A model generated the notes under the pieces. The model was not told the DNA's origin. It did not search any database and worked only from the letters and a program-made list of their open reading frames with translations. This document shows, piece after piece, positions 52,864 to 62,616 of a stretch of DNA of 64,000 bases. This DNA comes from Nostoc sp. NMS9 (GTDB lineage Bacteria; Cyanobacteriota; Cyanobacteriia; Cyanobacteriales; Nostocaceae): assembly GCF_017114995.1 (NCBI RefSeq), contig NZ_JABXKL010000050.1:53683-117682 (forward strand), read 5' to 3'. Positions within the stretch are counted from its first letter, which is position 1, and the number at the start of each line of letters is the position of its first letter. A program made the translations under genes and the position numbers.

Positions 52864-53784
52864 TTAAAGTAAACAGCGTTCAATCGTCGCTACAACTGAT
52901 TGAGAAAGAGTATCAAAGTCGTAACCACCTTCTAAGCCAAACAGAATTTTACGAGTTATCCCTAGACAATAATCAGTAAATAAAGCGTAGTCTTCTGGCT
53001 GCAAATTAATACTTGCCAAAGGATCTGCGGCATTGCCATCATAACCAGCACTCACAATCAGTAAATCCGCTTGAAAGTTAACTAAAAACGGTACTACCTG
53101 TTTTTCAAATAGTGGCTGATATATGGCAATATCACTACCGGGGGGTACTGGTAAATTTAATACATTATTGTGAAAACCCCGTTCTGTCGATCTTCCCGTA
53201 CCGGGATAGCATGGATACTGATGTAGGGAACAATAGGCGATGCGTGCTTCTGTTTCAACGATCGCCTGAGTACCATTACCATGATGCACATCCCAATCAA
53301 GGATGGCGACACGGTTAATTCCAGGTTGTTCTAGAGCAAATAAAGCGGCGATCGCGGCATTAGAAAATAGACAAAAGCCCATCCCTGCATCACTTTCAGC
53401 ATGGTGTCCTGGGGGACGCGCTAGTACAAAAGCTGGATTAGCTGACCCTAACACAACCTCAACTCCATCTAACCATGCGCTGACTGCCAACAATGCCACA
53501 TCATAACTGCGCGGGGAAACTGGCGTATCTCCATCCAAAGGGCCACCGCCACTAGAGGCGATTTGCCACAGTTTTTTGATGTAGGCTGGGCTATGTGCTT
53601 TAACCAACGAAGACATCAGTGATGGCTGTTCTGATGCTGGTGTAGGCGATCTCCAGCTAATTTTATCTGCGAATGTAGCTGCTTTTAGGGCATTTGCGAT
53701 CGCACTTAAACGTTCTGGTTTTTCGGGATGGTATTTTCCAGTCTTGTGATCTAAAAATTCGTCGGAATAAATGACTGGCAGCAT
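52864..53784 (-). CDS. Histone-deacetylase-family hydrolase
   Basis: A 306-residue class-II-like HDAC/acetylpolyamine amidohydrolase fold protein. Metal and catalytic motifs are RPPGHHAESDAGMGFCLFSNAAIAA, ILDWDVHHGNGTQAI and LIVSAGYDGNAADPLA; the start has DHKTGKYHPEKPERL. It probably hydrolyses an acetylated small amine or lysine in the cytoplasm. The family is common in cyanobacteria and the substrate is unproven. It has no tightly spaced neighbours. Confidence 0.9.
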   Translation of the reverse strand: MLPVIYSDEFLDHKTGKYHPEKPERLSAIANALKAATFADKISWRSPTPASEQPSLMSSLVKAHSPAYIKKLWQIASSGGGPLDGDTPVSPRSYDVALLAVSAWLDGVEVVLGSANPAFVLARPPGHHAESDAGMGFCLFSNAAIAALFALEQPGINRVAILDWDVHHGNGTQAIVETEARIAYCSLHQYPCYPGTGRSTERGFHNNVLNLPVPPGSDIAIYQPLFEKQVVPFLVNFQADLLIVSAGYDGNAADPLASINLQPEDYALFTDYCLGITRKILFGLEGGYDFDTLSQSVVATIERCLL

Positions 53785-53857
53785 AGGACGAAAAAGGTCG
53801 GCAGCAGGACACTGAATGTTATTGTATCCTCACTGGTACAAACAGTTTTTCCTTGTA

Positions 53858-56494
53858 CTAGATCGTTGGTCGTTTACTTTCGAGGATTTCTGTTGCTTTC
53901 TGTCCAGTAAGTGGGCGGTAGAATAAAAAGCCCTGTACCTCCTCGCAGTTGATAGATTTCAAGAATTCCAATTCTTCTTCCTTCTCTACGCCTTCGGCTG
54001 TTAACTTTAATCCCAAGCTGTGTCCCAAGGTAACTATGGCCTGGATAATATGAGCTACTTTGGCATCCTGCGTCAAATATTGAATGAAAGATTTATCTAT
54101 TTTCAGATTGTGGAGTGGCAAAAGCTGGAGGCGCGAAAGTGAGGAATGACCCGTACCAAAGTCATCAATGGAGATGTAAACACCCATCTGCTTTAGCTCC
54201 TCTAACACCCTTGTGGTAAAACCCAAGTCCTCAATCGCTGTGGTTTCCATAATTTCTAATTCTAAAAAGCGCGGCTCCAGACCTGTTTGTTCTAAAACCT
54301 TAGCTATAGTCTCTACCAATTTGGGTTGGCGGAACTGCTTCAAAGAAAGATTGACAGCGATCATAATCGGTGGCAATCCAGCATCTTGCCATGCTTTATT
54401 TTGGCTACAGGCTGTCTGTATAGTCCATTCGCCGATGGGGACAATTAATCCACTTTCTTCGACCAGGGGAATGAACACACTGGGGGCGACCAATCCCATC
54501 TCTGGGTGCTGCCAACGCAACAGAGCCTCCATACTAGTAATTTCCCCTGTGGCAATGTTTACACGAGGCTGATAGTACAGTGTAAATTCATTGCGTTCTA
54601 AGGCATAGCGCAAGCTCTTTTCTAAAGTCAGGAGTTCCGGATTTTTAGCACTCAGGGAAACACTGTAGAATTGGTAGTTATTCCGCCCTTTGTCCTTGGC
54701 GTAGTACAAAGCGGCATCTGCGTGCTGGATTAGTGTTTCGGCGTCAGGGCTGTTGTTATCAAGTAAGGCAATACCGAGGCTGGCAGTCACATAAAGTTCA
54801 TGCCCTTGGAGATGAAAAGCATCCTCAAAGGCTTGTAAGATTCTCTGCGCCACTAAAGTTACCTCTTCAATATCATTGACTCGTGGGAGTAAAATCGTAA
54901 ATTCATCGCCTCCCCAACGGGCTACAGTATCTCCGCCTCTGAGTGAGTCTTTTAATCTTTGAGAGACGCTTTGTAACAATTGGTCTCCCAGAGTGTGCCC
55001 CAGAGTATCATTAATGACCTTGAAGCTATCCAGATCGAGAAAGATTACAGCTAAACTTTCGTCATTTCGAGTGGCGTTGGGCAGAGTTTTACTGAGCAGC
55101 TCATCAAATAGTAGACGATTGGGCAACCCTGTCAGCAAGTCATGGAGGGCTTGATAGCGAATCTTTTCTTCTACTTGCTGACGCTGCCGCGCACCAATGA
55201 TACTAGCGGCCATCGTCAAAAGAGTAGATTCTTCGTGCTTTGACCAATGACGCTCAAAGGTACAGTCTGCCAAGCCAAGATACCCCCAAAAATCATTATC
55301 CAAGCGAAGAGGCACTAAGAGAAGGGATTGAATGCCATCTCGAATCAGGAATTCTTGTTCGGCGGCAGGAAATTTTTGGGTAATTCCGCTAATGGACTGG
55401 CCGCTAGAGAGAACTGTGTACCAACGGGCTAATCTAGGAGCTTGATAAGGCTGATTCTGCCAATGATGGTGGGTAGATTTAATACAAGATCGTGTCCATT
55501 CAAACTTTAGGCTGACTGCTATTTCCTCTGTAACAGGATGGGGATGGTTCTCAAAGAGATAGGCACGATCTGCCTTGGCAGCTTCGCCCAGTACAGCGAG
55601 AGCTCGATCGATACCAGTTTCGTAATTCATTTCTCCTAGCAAATAATTGGCAGCTTCTGCAACTGCTTGTAGCAAGCGATCGCGCTGGCGCAGTTCGGCT
55701 GTAGCTCGCTTTTGCTCGGTAATATCCCTAATAATAAAAGTTCTAATTAAATCACTTTCAGGAAGATAAAGAACGGATTGTTCAAAAACTTCTGTATCTA
55801 CTTCCACCTCGCGCACAAAAGAATTGTTTTCTAGATTGTTAACTCCAATTAAGAGTCCCGTTAAGATCGGGTGTTCTGTCCCAACTTCTCTAAGATTGGG
55901 AAACTTGATAGCTGCGGCTGGATTGAGATAAGTAATTCTTCCCTCGAAATCCATCTCAATAATTGGATTGGGGATGAGTTCGGGAAAGGATGCCAGGCGA
56001 GCTAGAGCAGACTCACTAGCTGCTTCAAAGCTGGGATCAATGGCTAAGGTTTGAAAAGGATTGGCAGGACTGGCTTGCTCTGATAAGAAACCAGATAAGT
56101 CTTCAACATTAAAAGATTCAGAAAATGCTTGTTCGGAAATGTTGGAAATAGCATAATATTTAGCCTGAGCTTTATTACTGCCAAAAGCAATGACATCTCC
56201 ATGCCTAAGATTATGAGAAAAGCATTTATTACCATTCACAAATAAGCCATTAGTACTTCCTTTACCCTTATAGTTGCCATCAATAATCTGGAAGCCGTAT
56301 TGGTCAGTTTCTGGAACAGTTACTCGCAATAAAATTGCATGTTGCATTGATACTGATCGGGAAGCCAAGACAATAGTGTTTGCAGGATGCCGCCCTAGAG
56401 AATAAGTAGTCTCTCGCAAGGGGACAGTTCGCCGCCCTTCTAGGTCTTGGATGACCAACAGATGGCGTATTTTCTCCCGCTCATTTCCTCGCAT
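53858..56494 (-). CDS. FHA-PAS-GAF-GGDEF-EAL cyclic-di-GMP signalling protein
   Basis: An 878-residue multidomain regulator: FHA (about 10-118, YSLGRHPANTIVL..SVSMQHA), PAS (about 165-265), GAF (about 275-435), GGDEF (about 442-608; GGDEF at 528-532, inhibitory site RGGD at 519-522) and EAL (about 620-868; EALLRW 656-661, IDDFGTGHSSL, TAEGVE). Both the cyclase signature and the phosphodiesterase residues look intact, so it may synthesise and degrade c-di-GMP. The FHA domain suggests coupling to Ser/Thr kinase signalling. No membrane segment is present. A single-gene unit. Confidence 0.92.
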   Translation of the reverse strand: MRGNEREKIRHLLVIQDLEGRRTVPLRETTYSLGRHPANTIVLASRSVSMQHAILLRVTVPETDQYGFQIIDGNYKGKGSTNGLFVNGNKCFSHNLRHGDVIAFGSNKAQAKYYAISNISEQAFSESFNVEDLSGFLSEQASPANPFQTLAIDPSFEAASESALARLASFPELIPNPIIEMDFEGRITYLNPAAAIKFPNLREVGTEHPILTGLLIGVNNLENNSFVREVEVDTEVFEQSVLYLPESDLIRTFIIRDITEQKRATAELRQRDRLLQAVAEAANYLLGEMNYETGIDRALAVLGEAAKADRAYLFENHPHPVTEEIAVSLKFEWTRSCIKSTHHHWQNQPYQAPRLARWYTVLSSGQSISGITQKFPAAEQEFLIRDGIQSLLLVPLRLDNDFWGYLGLADCTFERHWSKHEESTLLTMAASIIGARQRQQVEEKIRYQALHDLLTGLPNRLLFDELLSKTLPNATRNDESLAVIFLDLDSFKVINDTLGHTLGDQLLQSVSQRLKDSLRGGDTVARWGGDEFTILLPRVNDIEEVTLVAQRILQAFEDAFHLQGHELYVTASLGIALLDNNSPDAETLIQHADAALYYAKDKGRNNYQFYSVSLSAKNPELLTLEKSLRYALERNEFTLYYQPRVNIATGEITSMEALLRWQHPEMGLVAPSVFIPLVEESGLIVPIGEWTIQTACSQNKAWQDAGLPPIMIAVNLSLKQFRQPKLVETIAKVLEQTGLEPRFLELEIMETTAIEDLGFTTRVLEELKQMGVYISIDDFGTGHSSLSRLQLLPLHNLKIDKSFIQYLTQDAKVAHIIQAIVTLGHSLGLKLTAEGVEKEEELEFLKSINCEEVQGFLFYRPLTGQKATEILESKRPTI

Positions 56495-57387
56495 GGCTGT
56501 TCCTCAAATTCTCATATAATTAATATTTATGTCTTAGTCTAAAAAAGACTGCTCCTATAAGTCCAGAATTTCAGGCTGCACTTATGGTAAAATTTGCTCA
56601 ATCAAAGTTCTGACTATTTGCGTAGGCGTAGCCCGCCGCAGGCATCGCAAAATATGAGGGTGTAGACCAGCCTTTATCTTCATTGATTGACTGCACTCAG
56701 CGCTAACTGAACTCAGCACTCTTCTTTTTATGGAATGAGATGACTAATTGTTCAATCAGTTTTTGTGGTAGAAATTATAGCTTTTTTTCTACTCATACAT
56801 AAGTTATAAACTTTGTTCCTTCGTCTATATCATCTAACCTTGTCTTTCTTAGGATACCCAGATTAAGAATTCAAAATTAAAATTTCAAAATTGTACCCTT
56901 ACAGGCAAGCAAGCTACACATAGCGTCACGTAAAGCCTGCGGCATAGCTACGCTTAGAGCCTCTTGTACAGAAGAGAGTTAGATGAGGGAATTTCAACCC
57001 CGACTAAAACTGAACAAAGTCGGAGCCAATCCGCCTTTGAGCTAAATGTAGACGTTGTTGTTAGCCTTTCTCTTTGGGAGCTAGCTATCCATTAGTCACA
57101 TATTTACTTAAGATTTATAAAACACTTAATCTCCGACCTCATAAAGTTAGGACTTTTGATGTCCTGTATATAGATAGAGTATTAGTCCAACAACTTAGGG
57201 ATATAAGATAGGAGAGGTATGTTTAACTTTTCTTTCCCCTGATAATGGGGTTGAAAAAGTGAGCATTAGTTAAGCATGGTTAATGAGTACGAATTCATAC
57301 CTATTATTTCCGATTAAATGCTGAAAGTAAGTGTTTTGAGCATTGGATGAGCATTTTAGAGAGAGTGAAGGCTGAAGTGTTGATATT
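56495..57387. other. Gene-free divergent promoter region, 0.9 kb
   Basis: Between the c-di-GMP protein (minus) and the GTPase (plus). It contains dispersed repeats of the AAGCAAGCTACAC / GCGTAGCCCGCCGCAGGC type (about 56620-56645 and 56905-56960). No coding frame is credible. Confidence 0.5.
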
Positions 57388-58743
57388 ATGTCGGTTTATC
57401 GTAATCTGCAAGAAACTCACTTAAATCGTGCCCGCGCCAGTCTCAGACAAGCGCTTTCTTGGTATGGATATCTTCGCAAGTCAGGACAGTTGTCATCTAA
57501 CCCAGAATTGGTAGGTTTGGTAAAACCAGAATTGGAAGCTTTGAGAGCCACACTCAACAAGCTAGATTCAAACGTCATTAGAATTGCCGTCTTTGGTTTG
57601 GTGAGTCGGGGAAAGTCAGCAGTTTTAAATGCCTTACTGGGAGACAAAATTCTCCAAACTGGGCCTCTAAATGGTGTCACCCAATGGCCGCGTTCCGTGC
57701 GGTGGCAGCCCGGTAGTAAGGTACTAGTAGAGTTAATTGATACTCCCGGATTAGACGAAATTGCGGGTGAGTCACGGGCGGATATGGCACGAGAAGTAGT
57801 ACATCAGGCAGATTTGATTTTGTTTGTCGTATCTGGTGATATCACACGTACTGAGTATCAAGCACTGCTGGAATTGCGACAATCACAAAAACCCCTGATT
57901 TTAGTGTTTAACAAGATAGATTTATACCCAGATACCGATCGGGGAGTGATTTACCAAAATTTGCAACAACTGGGTGCTGGGAATCCCCAAGCAAAGCCTC
58001 TACTCCCGGATGAAATTGTGATGGTAGCGGCGGAACCAGCAGCAATGGAAGTGCGGGTTGAGTGGCCCGATGGGCGTGTCAGTTATGAATGGGAAACACC
58101 AGCACCGCAAGTAGACGAACTCAAAGAGACAATTCTAAATATTCTCAATCGGGAAGGGCGATCGCTTCTGGCTTTAAATGCACTGATCCAAGCACGGGAT
58201 GCAGAAGCCGCGATCGCTCAAAAAACGATCGATTTACGCGAAAAGGAAGCCGAAGAAATTATTTGGCAATTTACCAAATACAAAGCTTTGGCAGTAATGC
58301 TCAATCCCATTGCCTTCTTAGATATCCTTGGCGGAACTGTTGCTGATTTAGCTTTAATTCGCACTCTCGCTAGATTGTATGGTTTGCCGATGACTAACTA
58401 TGAAGCCGGGAAAATTTTAAAAACGATTGTATTTAGTTCTGGTGGCTTGCTACTGGGGGAATTAGGTAGTAGTTTTCTTTTGGGTTTAGGTAAGAGTACT
58501 GCTGTAATAACCAGTGGTGATAATCCCAGCAATATTACTGCTTTTGCTGGCAGTGCGATCGCTCAAGCTGGTATCGCCGGTTATGGTGCATATTCCGTTG
58601 GCAAAGCCGCCCAAGTCTATCTCGAAAAAGGCTGCACTTGGGGACAATTGGGCGCTAGCAGTGTCATTCAAGAGATTCTCTCTCAAGTTGACCAAAACAC
58701 AATTATGTATCGTCTGCGACAAGAGTTAGGTATAAAATATTGA
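57388..58743 (+). CDS. Dynamin/Era-like GTPase with hydrophobic C-terminus
   Basis: A 451-residue GTP-binding protein: G1 loop GLVSRGKS (70-77), G3 DTPG (118-121) and G4 NKID (175-178). The C-terminal part (about 295-420) is hydrophobic and Gly/Ala-rich (NPIAFLDILGGTVADLALIRTLARLYG; GGLLLGELGSSFLLGLG), like DUF697-type membrane-associated segments. Such cyanobacterial proteins are thought to work at membranes. No fission-type effector or partner gene is adjacent. Confidence 0.88.
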   Translation: MSVYRNLQETHLNRARASLRQALSWYGYLRKSGQLSSNPELVGLVKPELEALRATLNKLDSNVIRIAVFGLVSRGKSAVLNALLGDKILQTGPLNGVTQWPRSVRWQPGSKVLVELIDTPGLDEIAGESRADMAREVVHQADLILFVVSGDITRTEYQALLELRQSQKPLILVFNKIDLYPDTDRGVIYQNLQQLGAGNPQAKPLLPDEIVMVAAEPAAMEVRVEWPDGRVSYEWETPAPQVDELKETILNILNREGRSLLALNALIQARDAEAAIAQKTIDLREKEAEEIIWQFTKYKALAVMLNPIAFLDILGGTVADLALIRTLARLYGLPMTNYEAGKILKTIVFSSGGLLLGELGSSFLLGLGKSTAVITSGDNPSNITAFAGSAIAQAGIAGYGAYSVGKAAQVYLEKGCTWGQLGASSVIQEILSQVDQNTIMYRLRQELGIKY

Positions 58744-58856
58744 GATTTTTAAGTTGTGTTCCGAAAAGTTTCTGTTGACTCAAATTAACCAGTAAGTAAA
58801 AACTACCGTATCAAACTCGCTAACACGGCAGTTATAAACTAGCCGAAATTGTGCGC

Positions 58857-60101
58857 CTAGATTATGCCTTTAGCTTTGCCCTGCTGCTTAGATTTTTTGC
58901 CTAAGAATATACCAAAAGCACTAGCCGTCAATGAACCCAATATGATTGAGGGTTCGGGAACAGAATTTGGTTCCAAAACAGGTGTCAAAAGAAAAGCATG
59001 AACAGGGTAATTACGTTCAGGGTCTTGAATAGTACCAGTACCTACAATTTGTCCAGAGTTGTTGATCCCATCTGCGCTTCCCAGAAACCAACTCGAATTA
59101 GCAGGAATGAGGTCGTTTAAATTACTCATTTTACCGTCACTATAGAAGAAGGGAACGGTGACATTAGACCCTTTGATATAGCCTGCATTACCAACTACCT
59201 GCCCAAAGTCATTAATATCAGTAGCGTCGCTGTTTTGCCCCCCAAGTGTACCTAAGTCTTGTAGTGTTCCACTCCCACTGTAGAGGAAGGCGTGGCTAAC
59301 ATTACAAGGGCATTGTTTTGGATCGTCTGGTTCAAAAGTTGCTCCGGTGTCTGCCCTACCAACCACCTGTCCTAAGTTATTGATAGCAGAAGCTACACCT
59401 TCCTCACCCCCAAGTGTGCCTAAGTCTTGTAATCCTCCACTGCTGCTGTAGAGGAAAGGGTGATATTGTCCTGACTGAGTTTGTGTATAATAGCCAACTA
59501 TTTGTTTTGAGTCGTTAATATCCCTTGCAGAGCTTGATCCCCCAAGGGTGGTCAGGTCTTGTAATACTCCACTCCCACTGTAGAAAAAGGCGTGGAATTT
59601 TCCTTGCTTCGTTTCTGCCGAGCCAACGACCTGTCCTAAGTTATTGATAGCAGAAGCGACGCTGGATTCTCCTCCAAGGGTTCCGAGATTTTGCATTCCA
59701 GTAGCATCACTCCAGAGAAAAGCATAATCACGTCCATATACAGACTTTTTTGACTCACCGACCACTTGACCAAAATCATTGATTGCGTAGCCAGTGCTTG
59801 AGTTACCACCTAAAGTGCCTAAGTCGTCTGCTGGATTAATTGCACTGTTAGGAGCCGTGCGAAAAGCGTCAGAGCGGAAAACATCAGTACTAGGAACAAT
59901 TGAGTTACCAACCACTTGACCAGCATTGTTAATGCCGTATGCTGCACTAAAAGCATCAAAGCCAGTAGCAGTAGGGTTTAAAGAACCAAGATCGGTAATA
60001 GAGTACAAAGATGCAGCAGTAGCCTGTTGGGGAACTGTAACTTCTCCCATGATTAAGGCTATCAGCCCGATACCAGTAGCGCCCAGAGTATACTTCAGCA
60101 T
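58857..60101 (-). CDS. HAF-repeat PEP-CTERM exported protein
   Basis: A 414-residue secreted protein with a signal peptide (about 1-30, ending QQATAAS). Eight or so HAF-type repeats with the pattern LGTLGG..S.A..IN..GQVVG..HAF.Y follow, and then a PEP-CTERM anchor (VPEPSIILGSLTASAFGIFLGKKSK). Proteins with PEP-CTERM signals are processed by an exosortase for surface display or release. The HAF repeats are thought to form a beta-structure of unknown binding function. Confidence 0.9.
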   Translation of the reverse strand: MLKYTLGATGIGLIALIMGEVTVPQQATAASLYSITDLGSLNPTATGFDAFSAAYGINNAGQVVGNSIVPSTDVFRSDAFRTAPNSAINPADDLGTLGGNSSTGYAINDFGQVVGESKKSVYGRDYAFLWSDATGMQNLGTLGGESSVASAINNLGQVVGSAETKQGKFHAFFYSGSGVLQDLTTLGGSSSARDINDSKQIVGYYTQTQSGQYHPFLYSSSGGLQDLGTLGGEEGVASAINNLGQVVGRADTGATFEPDDPKQCPCNVSHAFLYSGSGTLQDLGTLGGQNSDATDINDFGQVVGNAGYIKGSNVTVPFFYSDGKMSNLNDLIPANSSWFLGSADGINNSGQIVGTGTIQDPERNYPVHAFLLTPVLEPNSVPEPSIILGSLTASAFGIFLGKKSKQQGKAKGII

Positions 60102-60641
60102 ATTGTTATTAAAACTTTACCTTTATATTTTTTATCAGTATTTGCTCTACTTAAACGCTCAAAAAATATACTTTGTTTAAAAAATATTTGTATTGGTACT
60201 TGTGTAAGGGTAGCTGCTTAGAGACAGTACAACCTGATGAATTGGGTAGTTAGTTGTACAGATGATTAGTTCTTTAGGGAGTTTTGAGTTACTACAGACA
60301 GAAATGTTGAGAATAAACAAGAATTATTTCGCCTTTGTTACTGTTTATAAGTGTTTATCAACTTCTATCAAGCTCTTCTGACAATTGACTGACATTCCCA
60401 ATTTGGGATGCAAGATTGAGAACATGACCATCTTTACTAGTGACTTCACCTAGTGGAATTTCCGTACCTTTTTGAATCAAAGATGACAAGAGGGTAATTC
60501 CCACTCCATTTTGCTAAAAAGATGACGGTGTTTACTACCGCCTCTTGTGGGAAGCCTATCTAAACTGGAAATGTGAGCTTTGTGAGGTCATTGAAAGCTC
60601 ATAGTTAATATCTATCCCTGTAAACTAAAACTGAAAGTATC
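60102..60641. other. Intergenic stretch upstream of CP12, 0.5 kb
   Basis: No gene is visible. A TGAGCTTT..AAAGCTCA inverted repeat (60574-60601) lies 40 bp before the CP12 ATG. Confidence 0.5.
60574..60601 (+). promoter_or_regulatory. Possible operator upstream of CP12
   Basis: A perfect 8-bp inverted repeat with a 12-base spacer, 40 bp in front of the start codon, the size and placement of a dimeric-regulator site. No T-N11-A-type consensus was assigned with confidence. Confidence 0.4.
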
Positions 60642-60902
60642 ATGACAACTACCCTAAACTCATTTGAAACTACTGGGGCGGCAAATCTTGAAGAAGCCAT
60701 TACTGAAGCCATTACTGATGCTCGTACAACTTGTGAGCTAGATGGCAGTAATTCTGCTGGTTGTGCCGTAGCCTGGGACATTGTGGAAGAATTGCAAGCT
60801 GAGAAAGCTCATAAACACCAAGCAAAATCAAAGAAAACCTCTTTGGAAAACTACTGCGATCGCCATCCAGATTCTGTAGAATGTCTAATCTACGACGTTT
60901 AA
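60642..60902 (+). CDS. CP12 Calvin-cycle regulator
   Basis: An 86-residue CP12: two Cys pairs (C31/C41 and C72/C81), the AWDIVEEL core (44-51) and the C-terminal CDRHPDSVECLIYD segment that inserts into GAPDH. CP12 inactivates GAPDH and phosphoribulokinase in the dark through disulfide-dependent ternary complex formation. A 30-residue N-terminal extension is rich in Thr and Ala. Its stop codon overlaps that of the convergent tlyA gene by two bases. Confidence 0.92.
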   Translation: MTTTLNSFETTGAANLEEAITEAITDARTTCELDGSNSAGCAVAWDIVEELQAEKAHKHQAKSKKTSLENYCDRHPDSVECLIYDV

Positions 60903-61717
60903 CTCTTCCGTAAATCAGTTGTTGCTGATTGCGTTATTTGCTTAATTGCCTCTAAATCAAGTGGTGGTGTTTCACTTTCCATTCCCAACCACAAAAGATA
61001 TTCGATATTCCCAGCAGGGCCAGTGATCGGCGACCAAGTTAAGCCTTTGTATTTCCACCCTAATTCGTGGGCACCTTGCAACACCTGGAAAATGGCATCA
61101 GCTTGGTCGTTTGGATCGCGCACAACACCTTTTTTACCCACACGGGATCTACCAACTTCAAACTGTGGCTTGACTAACAACACAGCTTCTCGGTTAGCTT
61201 GAGTTAGTTGCCATAAAGCAGGCAGAATCTTAGTTAAAGAAATAAACGATACATCAACTACCGCCAAATCAGGAATCGCGTCATCTTCGCCATATAACTC
61301 ATCTGGTCGTAGTTGTCGTAAATTGGTGCGTTCCCGCAAAATCACCCGCGAATCATTTCGCAATCGCCAGTCAACTTGCCCGTAACCGACATCAATACCG
61401 TAGACTTGTTTTGCTCCAGCTTGCAAGAGACAATCAGTAAAACCACCAGTAGAAATCCCACCATCTAAACAAATGCGCTCTGCTACGGGAATGGCAAATA
61501 CTGACAAAGCTTTGGAGAGTTTTTCACCGCCTCTAGAAACAAAAGGCGATCGCTCTTTAATATTTATTTGAGCCGAAATATCAACTTCAGTACCAGGTTT
61601 ATCAACTAACTGCTGATTAACAGTAACTTCCCCCGCCTGAATTAAACGTTGTGCTAAGGCGCGAGAAGAACATAAATTCAGCTCTACTAATAGTGTATCG
61701 AGTCGCTGTTTCGCCAA
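60899..61717 (-). CDS. tlyA: TlyA-family rRNA (cytidine-2'-O)-methyltransferase
   Basis: A 272-residue protein: an N-terminal S4 RNA-binding domain (about 3-60, RLDTLLVELNLCSSRALAQRLIQAGEVTVN) and a FtsJ-like methyltransferase domain (about 62-250, CLDGGISTGGFTDCLLQAGAKQVYGIDVGYGQVDWRL; VVDVSFISLTKILPAL; LLVKPQFEVGR). It should methylate 16S/23S rRNA 2'-O positions. The SAM loop reads DGGISTGGFTD (usual DxGxSTGG). The start is TTG, right after the TAA of the DUF29 gene, so translation is coupled. Confidence 0.9.
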   Translation of the reverse strand: MAKQRLDTLLVELNLCSSRALAQRLIQAGEVTVNQQLVDKPGTEVDISAQINIKERSPFVSRGGEKLSKALSVFAIPVAERICLDGGISTGGFTDCLLQAGAKQVYGIDVGYGQVDWRLRNDSRVILRERTNLRQLRPDELYGEDDAIPDLAVVDVSFISLTKILPALWQLTQANREAVLLVKPQFEVGRSRVGKKGVVRDPNDQADAIFQVLQGAHELGWKYKGLTWSPITGPAGNIEYLLWLGMESETPPLDLEAIKQITQSATTDLRKS

Positions 61718-62173
61718 TTAACTAGACTCTCCTGGTAAGATTAAAACCAAAGCGCGATTAATCATTTCTTCTTGGTTAACCAGCTTTTCTAATTCTTGGG
61801 CTTCATAACGACCTTCTTCTACTTCTAGAGAAGCCTCATCAATGGCATTTAAATAGGCTTCTGCTAAGATTTCTAACAATTCTTCTGGCGTAAGATAATA
61901 GTCGCGAGCTTTGCGCCGCTTATTTTCCCGCTGAATTTCCCGAACCGAATTCCGAATTGAGACTTCCCAAGAGCGAGTCGTGCGATTTTCAGCTTGTTGT
62001 TTAATCAGATGCAATAAAATCACTGCATAGCTACGAATCGTCTTAATGATGTCATTTCGGCTCATTTCCTCTAATTCTTCAACTATAATCAATGCTCCTT
62101 GAACATCGCCCTTAACAAGTAAGTCTTTCAGGGTTAATAATTCTTCCATCATCAGCGCCTCAAACATCGGCAA
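61718..62173 (-). CDS. DUF29-family protein
   Basis: A 151-residue helical protein with the DUF29 pattern (DLLVKGDVQGALIIVEELEEMSRNDIIKTIRSYAVILLHLIKQ; RSWEVSIRNSVREIQRENKRRKARDYYL). Its stop is directly followed by the TTG start of tlyA, so the two are probably one operon. Alternative starts are at M3 and M8/M9. DUF29 proteins are numerous in cyanobacteria, with unknown role. Confidence 0.85.
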   Translation of the reverse strand: MPMFEALMMEELLTLKDLLVKGDVQGALIIVEELEEMSRNDIIKTIRSYAVILLHLIKQQAENRTTRSWEVSIRNSVREIQRENKRRKARDYYLTPEELLEILAEAYLNAIDEASLEVEEGRYEAQELEKLVNQEEMINRALVLILPGESS

Positions 62174-62340
62174 CTTCTATTGTGGCTTATGACGGTTCTA
62201 GTACAGATAAGATAAGCTAATGGGTTTAATCTATGAGCGATCGCATTCCTTAGCCAGTCTCATTCAACTGTCCAGCTTACAATAAACGCTAGAGGAGTTT
62301 TTTTTCCTAACCAGTGGTCTAAGACTACGGAAGATTTATT

Positions 62341-62616
62341 ATGCCATTACGACAACCTCGTTACAGCAAAGACGAATTTGCTCGTCGCGGTGATGAGATA
62401 TATGACTCTCAAGTGCGCCCACAAGTCGAAGCAGATAATTATGGCAAAATTGTTGCAATCGATATTGAGACAGGTGGCTGGGAAATGGATACTGATGAAA
62501 TCAATGCCTCGAAACGTCTTGAGACTCGCTACCCAAATGCACAAATCTGGTTTGTGCGTGTTGGTTCTCGCTATGTCCGTCGGTTCGGGGCTGGTCGCAT
62601 CCACAAAACAAAATGA
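62341..62616 (+). CDS. Small partner of a retropepsin-like protein
   Basis: A 91-residue protein (RYSKDEFARRGDEIYDSQVRPQVEADNYGKIVAIDIETGGWEMDTDEINASKRLETRYPNAQIWFVRVGS). This pattern recurs in cyanobacteria as a short hypothetical protein directly before clan AA aspartic protease genes. Its TGA overlaps the next ATG by four bases, so the pair is coupled. Whether it is an inhibitor, chaperone or substrate of the protease is not known. Confidence 0.78.
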   Translation: MPLRQPRYSKDEFARRGDEIYDSQVRPQVEADNYGKIVAIDIETGGWEMDTDEINASKRLETRYPNAQIWFVRVGSRYVRRFGAGRIHKTK

